From an uncultured Clostridia bacterium (GTDB taxonomy: Bacteria > Bacillota > Clostridia > TANB77 > CAG-508), in the NCBI GenBank assembly GCA_944387495.1, contig CALXFD010000020.1, positions 1-38,755 of the forward strand: a DNA stretch of 38,755 nucleotides, written 5' to 3'. How positions within the stretch are numbered: the first letter of the stretch is position 1; the number at the start of each line of letters is the position of its first letter. A model generated the notes under the pieces. The model had not been told where the DNA came from, made no database searches, and worked only from the letters and a program-made list of their open reading frames with translations. Position numbers and translations under genes: made by a program. Below, piece by piece: positions 33,932 to 38,755 of this stretch.

Positions 33932-35416
33932 ATGTCACTAATAAGTGTAAAAAATTTAACGTTCAGATATGATGGAAGTATAAATAATTTATTTGAAAAT
34001 GTATCATTTAATATAGATACAGACTGGAAACTAGGTTTAATAGGTAGAAATGGCAAAGGAAAAACTACATTTCTTAAATTACTGTTAGGAAAATACGAAT
34101 ATAAAGGAACAATATCAAAAAGTGTAGAATTTGACTATTTTCCTTTTGAAGTAAAAGAGCAAGAGAGAATGGCGATAGAAATAGTAAATGAAATAGCACC
34201 AAATGTAGAAGACTGGGAAATTATAAAAGAACTAAATTTATTAAATACAGATGCAGAAATACTATATAAAAATTATAATTTATTAAGTGGTGGAGAGCAA
34301 GTAAAAATACTTTTAATAAGTTTATTCTTAAAGGGAAACAATTTTTTACTTATTGATGAGCCAACAAATCATTTAGATATTGAAACAAGAAATAATTTAG
34401 TTGAATATTTGAAAAAGAAAAAGGGATTTATTCTAGTATCCCATGATAGAGATTTTTTAGACAAAGTTGTAGACCATATAATTTCTATAAATAATACAAA
34501 TATTGATATCCAAAAAGGCAATTTTTCTTCATGGCAAGATAACAAAAATCGACAAGACAATTTTGAATTAACACAAAATGAAAAATTAAAAAAAGATATA
34601 TCAAAATTGGAAATAGCAGCAAAAAATACTGCACAGTGGTCAGATAAAATAGAAAAGTCAAAATATAATACAACAAATTCTGGTTCAAAAGTAGATAGAG
34701 GATATATAGGACATCAGTCAGCAAAAATGATGAAAAAATCAAAAGTAATGGAAAAAAGAATAGAAAAAGCTATTGAACAAAAATCTAATCTATTAAACAA
34801 TATAGTTCGAAATGAGAGTTTAAAAATAATACCATTAGATAATAGAAAAAATCCTTTAATAATAGCAAATGAACTACAAATAAAATATAATGAAAAAGCA
34901 ATATTTAGTAAGAGAACATTTGAAGTAAATAATAAAGATAGAATAGCAATAATAGGCAAAAATGGTATTGGAAAATCAAGTATTTTAAAACTAATAATGG
35001 GAGAAGAAATTCAATATAATGGAACTTTAAAAATAAATAATAATTTAAAAATATCTTATGTATCTCAAAGTACAAAAGAGTTAAAAGGAACTCTTAAAGA
35101 ATATGCTTTAAAAAATGAAGTAGAAGAGAGCATTTTTAAAGCAATGCTATCCAAAATGGGATTTTCAAAGACAGAATTTGAAAAAGACATAAAAGATATG
35201 AGTGAGGGACAGAAGAAAAAAGTGCTAATAGCAAAAAGTATATCTGAACCTGCAAATTTATATATTTGGGATGAACCACTAAATTATATTGACATCTTAA
35301 CAAGGCTTCAAATAGAAGAGGCAATACTTAAATATGAACCTACACTTATTTTCGTAGAACATGATGAAACTTTTGTGAAAAATGTAGCAACAAAAATTAT
35401 AGAGTTAGAAAAATAA
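33932..35416 (+). CDS. ABC-F ATPase, Lsa/CplR-type ribosomal protection protein
   Basis: A 494-residue protein with two ABC ATPase domains and no membrane segments. Walker A: GRNGKGKTT (about residue 38) and GKNGIGKSS (about 345). Signatures: LSGGEQ and MSEGQKK. Walker B: LLIDEPTNHLD and the unusual YIWDEPLNYID. The linker holds YIGHQSAKMMKKSKVMEKRI, typical of the Lsa/CplR group, which displaces lincosamides, streptogramin A and pleuromutilins from the ribosome. AGGAGG is 7 bases before the ATG. Whether it gives resistance in this host is an inference; chromosomal homologues in clostridia do. Confidence 0.85.
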   Translation: MSLISVKNLTFRYDGSINNLFENVSFNIDTDWKLGLIGRNGKGKTTFLKLLLGKYEYKGTISKSVEFDYFPFEVKEQERMAIEIVNEIAPNVEDWEIIKELNLLNTDAEILYKNYNLLSGGEQVKILLISLFLKGNNFLLIDEPTNHLDIETRNNLVEYLKKKKGFILVSHDRDFLDKVVDHIISINNTNIDIQKGNFSSWQDNKNRQDNFELTQNEKLKKDISKLEIAAKNTAQWSDKIEKSKYNTTNSGSKVDRGYIGHQSAKMMKKSKVMEKRIEKAIEQKSNLLNNIVRNESLKIIPLDNRKNPLIIANELQIKYNEKAIFSKRTFEVNNKDRIAIIGKNGIGKSSILKLIMGEEIQYNGTLKINNNLKISYVSQSTKELKGTLKEYALKNEVEESIFKAMLSKMGFSKTEFEKDIKDMSEGQKKKVLIAKSISEPANLYIWDEPLNYIDILTRLQIEEAILKYEPTLIFVEHDETFVKNVATKIIELEK

Positions 35417-35448
35417 TAGGCATGCTAATTTTAAATTTGCATGTCTAT
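35416..35448. terminator. Bidirectional terminator between ABC-F and C39-like genes
   Basis: ATAGGCATGC pairs with GCATGTCTAT (one G-T pair) across a 13-base loop. On the minus strand it is followed by TATTATTTTT, so it fits the C39-like gene best. Confidence 0.6.
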
Positions 35449-35459
35449 TAAAATAAGTA

Positions 35460-36236
35460 TTAATTATAATCTTCAATAAATAATGCTTTTGCAATATAAG
35501 GAGAAATTGCATCAATATTATACCATCCAGAACTTTTGCTATCATTTTTTAGACCATTAGGATTTGAAACATATACCATATTATTATCATCACAAGCAAG
35601 TAATGCCATATAATGAGAAGCAGTTGTCCAACGATTATCATGAGGCTGATTCCAAACACAAACAATAATAGGTCTATTAGATTTTAAATGTTCTAATATA
35701 TAGCTATTTGACAAATGAGTTGAATCATAGTAAAAATCTGAATTTTTAATTCCAAAAGTAGAAGATAATTCACTAGAAAGTTTCTCGTAATCCATTACAG
35801 GTTCATATTTTTCTCTTAAATCTTCTGGTGTATAATCTATATTGTAACCACTCAATATAATAGATAAAACAACTATACCACAACCATTTTCAGACATGGT
35901 AGAACCCCAATATGGTTTATTACTCCACGAAGAATCTCCATTTTGTTTATATTCAATATATGTTTTTTCATAATTATTTTCGGTAGTAAATGTAGTAAAA
36001 TATCCATCTTTATTAGAAACTTTTTCTTGTCCTTTACCTGGATAAGTTTTATTAGTATCTTTTTTAATTACCTTATAGTTATCGGTATAATTAGAAATAT
36101 TTAACTTATTACTAATATCAGATAGCGTATTATTAGTTAATATGAAATTATTATACAACCAAATAATTAATATAATGGTAATAATTAAAAAAATAATACG
36201 TTTTTTATTTATTTTCCTTTTATAAGTTTTTGTCAT
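35460..36236 (-). CDS. Membrane-anchored C39-like cysteine peptidase
   Basis: A 258-residue protein: basic N-terminus, one membrane helix (about residues 13-33), spacer, then a Peptidase_C39_2 domain. The nucleophile is in SENGCGIVVLSIILSGYNID (Cys near residue 118), and the catalytic His is in TTASHYMALLACDDNNMVYV (near 206) followed by SNPNG with the usual Asn. Such proteins are secreted or surface peptidases with unknown targets; a link to bacteriocin export is not supported since no ABC transporter is fused or adjacent. AAGGAGGAATT precedes the ATG. It is divergent from the VanR/VanS-like pair and shares its upstream region. Confidence 0.8.
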   Translation of the reverse strand: MTKTYKRKINKKRIIFLIITIILIIWLYNNFILTNNTLSDISNKLNISNYTDNYKVIKKDTNKTYPGKGQEKVSNKDGYFTTFTTENNYEKTYIEYKQNGDSSWSNKPYWGSTMSENGCGIVVLSIILSGYNIDYTPEDLREKYEPVMDYEKLSSELSSTFGIKNSDFYYDSTHLSNSYILEHLKSNRPIIVCVWNQPHDNRWTTASHYMALLACDDNNMVYVSNPNGLKNDSKSSGWYNIDAISPYIAKALFIEDYN

Positions 36237-36301
36237 ATGAATTCCTCCTTATCTGTTAAAACAATTATAAATAAGAAAAGAGAAAAAAGTTTTAATAAAG
36301 A

Positions 36302-36327
36302 CTTAATAATTTCTTAAAATTTTCTTA
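36302..36327 (+). promoter_or_regulatory. Direct CTTA repeats, possible VanR-like binding site
   Basis: CTTA occurs at 36302, 36313 and 36324, exactly 11 bp apart, twice within TTCTTA. The 11-bp period is typical of OmpR-family regulators. A TATAAT at 36367-36372 lies 22 bases before the vanR-like ATG without a good -35, as expected of an activated promoter. Confidence 0.45.
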
Positions 36328-36393
36328 CAATATGCAAATCGGGTAAAAAAGTACAAATATTTATGTTATAATAATGAAGAAAGAAGGGATAAA

Positions 36394-37081
36394 ATGAACG
36401 TTTTAATAGTAGATGACGAAAAAGAAATTGCAGACTTAGTAGAAGTTTATTTAAAAAATGAAAATTATAATATTTATAAATTTTACAACTCAGAAGAAGC
36501 ATTAAAATGTATAGATAATGTAAAATTAGATGTTGCAATACTTGATATAATGATACAAGGAAAAAATGGATTTGAAATATGTAGATATATTAGAGAAAAA
36601 GGATTAAATTTTCCTGTAATAATGTTAACTGCGAAAATAGAAGATACAGATAAAATAAAAGGATTAACAATTCGGAGCAGATGATTATATAACAAAACCA
36701 TTTAATCCATTAGAATTAGTTGCAAGAGTAAAATCAGCATTAAGAAGATATACTTTGTATAATACAAATAATAAAGAAAATAACAATATAGAAATAAATG
36801 GATTAGTAATAGATAAAGAAAAACATAAATGTATGTTATATGAAAAAGAAATTGACTTAACACCAATGGAATTTGATATATTATTATATCTAGCAAATAA
36901 CAGAGGAAAAGTTATAAGCTCAGAAGAACTATTTGAAAATGTGTGGAAAGAAAAATATTTTGATAGCAATAATACTGTAATGGTACATATAAGAAGAATA
37001 AGAGAAAAACTAAAAGAAGATTCAAAAAATCCAAAATTTATTAAAACAGTATGGGGAGTGGGATATAAAATTGAAAATTAA
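36394..37081 (+). pseudogene. VanR-like OmpR-family response regulator, one-base frameshift
   Basis: The receiver domain (36394-36684) has the acidic pair DD at residues 7-8, acceptor Asp51 in VAILDIM, and MLTAK. It then breaks at KGLTIRSR*. Removing the C at 36673 restores KGLTIGADDYITKPFNPLEL and continues without a stop through the winged-helix output domain (DLTPMEFDILLYLANNRGKV and VHIRRIREKLKE) to 37081, giving a normal 228-residue regulator. The sequence is strikingly VanR-like (DEKEIADLVEVYLKNENY). If real, the mutation separates receiver from DNA-binding domain; a sequence error is equally possible. It overlaps the kinase gene by 11 bases. Confidence 0.85.
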
Positions 37082-38156
37082 CAAAACAACCAAATTAAAA
37101 ATAAAATTATTCATGTCCTTATTAAGCAATATTCTAGTGGCAGTAATAGTTTCAATAATAGTATATTTTATATTAGCACTATTTTTTGAAAACACATTAT
37201 CAGTTATGGTAGCAAACTTAAATTATGATTTATACTCATGGATAGTTTATAATAGAAAAACAGTTACATATATTTATATTGGAATAGTTTTAGCAGTAAT
37301 AATATATAGATTTATCTCAAAATATGTAGATAGTATAAACAAAGTATATGATTCACTAGATTTAATATTAAAAGAAGATAATCAAACAATAAAATTGCCA
37401 GATGAAGTTAATCAATTTGCAGAGAAAATAAATGATATAAAATATAACTATATAACAACCAAAAGAAACGAAAAAGAAGCAGAGCAAAAAAAGAATGATT
37501 TAATAATGTATATGGCTCATGACTTAAAAACACCACTTACATCAATTATTGGTTATTTAACATTATTGTCAGACGAAAAAGATATATCTAAACAATCACA
37601 ACAAAAATATATAAAAATTGCATTAGATAAAGCTTTAAGAGTAGAAGAATTAACTAACCAATTCTTTGATATAACAAGATATAATCTACATTCTATGCCA
37701 ATCGAAAAAAAGGAAATAAACATAGTATATTTATTAAAACAACTAATAGATGAATGTTATCCAATGCTAGAAAAAAATAATTTGAAATGTAATTTAACAG
37801 CACCAGACAAAGTAATGTATATAGGTGATGGAGATAAACTAGCAAGAGCATTTGACAATTTATTAAAAAATGCGATAAATTATAGTTATACAAATACTAC
37901 AATTGAAATAGAATTAAAACAAGAAGATGGAAAAATATTAATTAAATTTAAAAACAAAGGTGATAAAATACCAGAATATAAGCTAAATAAAATATTTGAA
38001 AAATTTTATAGAGGTGATGATTCTAGAACAAGCTCAACAGGAGGAGCTGGACTAGGACTTGCGATAACAAAAGAAATAATAGAATTACATAATGGAAGTA
38101 TAAATGTTAGAAATGATGATGAATACATTGAATTTAATATACAATTAAGTTATTAA
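37071..38156 (+). CDS. VanS-like sensor histidine kinase
   Basis: A 361-residue kinase, partner of the regulator just upstream. Two membrane helices (about residues 15-37 and 62-82) enclose a short outside loop, as in VanS. The phospho-accepting His150 is in MAHDLKTPLTSIIGYLTLL. The ATPase domain has the N box RAFDNLLKNAINYS, and the G boxes KIFEKFYRGDDSR and GGAGLGLAITKEI. The start overlaps the regulator by 11 bases and is TTG (TTGAAAATTAAC). No van resistance genes lie next to it, so the signal is unknown; envelope stress is a reasonable guess. Confidence 0.9.
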   Translation: MKINKTTKLKIKLFMSLLSNILVAVIVSIIVYFILALFFENTLSVMVANLNYDLYSWIVYNRKTVTYIYIGIVLAVIIYRFISKYVDSINKVYDSLDLILKEDNQTIKLPDEVNQFAEKINDIKYNYITTKRNEKEAEQKKNDLIMYMAHDLKTPLTSIIGYLTLLSDEKDISKQSQQKYIKIALDKALRVEELTNQFFDITRYNLHSMPIEKKEINIVYLLKQLIDECYPMLEKNNLKCNLTAPDKVMYIGDGDKLARAFDNLLKNAINYSYTNTTIEIELKQEDGKILIKFKNKGDKIPEYKLNKIFEKFYRGDDSRTSSTGGAGLGLAITKEIIELHNGSINVRNDDEYIEFNIQLSY

Positions 38157-38239
38157 ATATAATATTTTATAAGCAAAAAGTTAAATAACTATGCAAAAAC
38201 ACACAAATTAATTAATGTTTTATGAAAGGGAGATGTATT

Positions 38240-38599
38240 ATGAGTTTTTTAGGAAATGTATTATGGTTTATTTTTGGAGGTCTGTTTAGTGGGCTTTCAT
38301 GGGTACTATCAGGAATAATATGGTGTATAACAATTGTTGGGATACCTTATGGAAAACAATGTTTCAAATTTGCATCAATGTCATTTGCACCATTTGGAAA
38401 AGAAATTGAATATGGAGGTGGAGTTCCATCATTACTTGCAAATGTAATATGGATTATCTTCTTTGGAATTCCAATGGCAATAGAAAACTTTATATTCGGA
38501 TGTATTTGGTGCATAACAATTGTAGGGATACCATTTGGAATACAGTTTTTTAAAATTGCCAAATTATCCTTAGCACCATTTGGTGCAAGAATAGTATAA
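38240..38599 (+). CDS. YccF-domain membrane protein
   Basis: A 119-residue membrane protein made of two YccF (DUF307) repeats. Each has a hydrophobic hairpin containing the near-identical core (I/C)IWCITIVGIP(Y/F)G followed by a short FK...LAPFG/FAPFG end. About four membrane segments. The function is unknown across the family. ATG 38240 is 5 bases after AAAGGGAGATG; an upstream ATG at 38222 precedes that site. It lies downstream of the VanS-like gene with an 83-base gap and no terminator between, and just before the edge of an insertion sequence. Confidence 0.88.
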   Translation: MSFLGNVLWFIFGGLFSGLSWVLSGIIWCITIVGIPYGKQCFKFASMSFAPFGKEIEYGGGVPSLLANVIWIIFFGIPMAIENFIFGCIWCITIVGIPFGIQFFKIAKLSLAPFGARIV

Positions 38600-38676
38600 A
38601 GACAAGTTAAAATGAATTTTGTAAATAACTTTAAAACATTAATTAAGAATTTGTGTGATTTTAAAGAGGGTGGCAT

Positions 38677-38755
38677 TGTGAAGTGAACCCAAATTATTAG
38701 ACAAAAAAGTTTAATAAGGAGGGTTCATTTTCATGTCAAAATACTCAGATGAATT
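38677..38755 (+). mobile_element. Left end of an IS3-family (IS150-like) insertion sequence, cut by the window
   Basis: Starts at TGTGAAGTGAACCCAAATTA, which resembles the TG-starting terminal repeats of IS150-like elements, 56 bases before the transposase ATG. The right end and any target duplication are outside the window. Confidence 0.55.
38733..38755 (+). CDS. IS3-family transposase orfA, first codons only
   Basis: ATG 10 bases after AAGGAGGG. Only seven residues are visible (MSKYSDE), matching the usual start of the helix-turn-helix OrfA of IS150-type elements (MSKYSxEFKLK). The rest is beyond the window. Confidence 0.6.

Noticed and set aside
1..38755. tRNA genes, rRNA genes, CRISPR arrays, T-box leaders and SAM riboswitches
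   Set aside because: I looked in all gaps and saw no cloverleaf with a TTCGA-type arm, no regularly spaced repeats, no TGGNACC T-box motif and no SAM aptamer. A covariance-model search would be needed to be certain.

Overview
The window is a very AT-rich chromosomal stretch (roughly 28% GC by eye, not computed) from a low-GC, endospore-lineage Firmicute, most likely an uncultured gut-type Clostridia. The evidence is SpoVS and a SpoVB-like flippase, a CarD-family factor, zinc-ribbon L31 and L32, consensus TTGACA-17-TATAAT promoters, AGGAGG ribosome sites, TTG starts, and U-tailed terminators. TGA behaves as a stop, so the code is standard.

Layout. 1-4.3 kb: a GNAT acetyltransferase, the operon hisIE-hisS-VanX-like dipeptidase, then a lone SUMF1/FGE-fold gene. 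4.4-7.1 kb (minus): an MgtA-type P-type ATPase. 7.2-10.8 kb: a membrane-anchored protein with a broken 3' end, ymdB, spoVS, dut and carD. 10.8-15.3 kb (minus): a DUF4130-like protein and its radical SAM partner (a putative DNA repair/modification pair), a SpoVB-like flippase and VanW. 15.3-21.2 kb: a 59-residue membrane protein, rpmE, a 338-bp imperfect palindrome, miaB, mutS and a charged protein, then a 51-residue membrane protein on the minus strand. 21.4-23.3 kb: asnB. 23.3-25.2 kb (minus): an accessory island with a deleted ORF6N gene, a DinD-family gene and a small winged-helix-like gene, scattered with related short palindromes. 25.4-33.1 kb: a DUF5662 gene, rpmF, a TetR regulator and HdeD-like membrane protein, metG-metK-nnrD, VanY and a CmpB-like membrane protein. 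33.1-38.8 kb: an unrecognised gene, an Lsa/CplR-type ABC-F gene, a C39-like peptidase, a VanR/VanS-like pair (vanR frameshifted), a YccF protein, and the edge of an IS3-family element.

Most genes are housekeeping: translation (hisS, metG, rpmE, rpmF, miaB), repair and nucleotide hygiene (mutS, dut, nnrD), and cell envelope (VanX/VanY/VanW homologues, flippase, C39 peptidase). The Van-like genes lie far apart and no vanH or vanA ligase is present, so this is not a glycopeptide-resistance cluster.

The most unusual feature is the palindrome at 15971-16308. It has 96-nt arms that match at 92 positions and enclose a GC-rich, independently structured core with a possible pseudoknot. It lies between the rpmE terminator and the miaB promoter and encodes no protein. 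Also notable are a 20-bp operator-like dyad shared by two distant promoter regions, a family of GAGGT(T/C)GC palindromes in the ORF6N/DinD island, and three separate one-base frameshifts that may be sequence errors.
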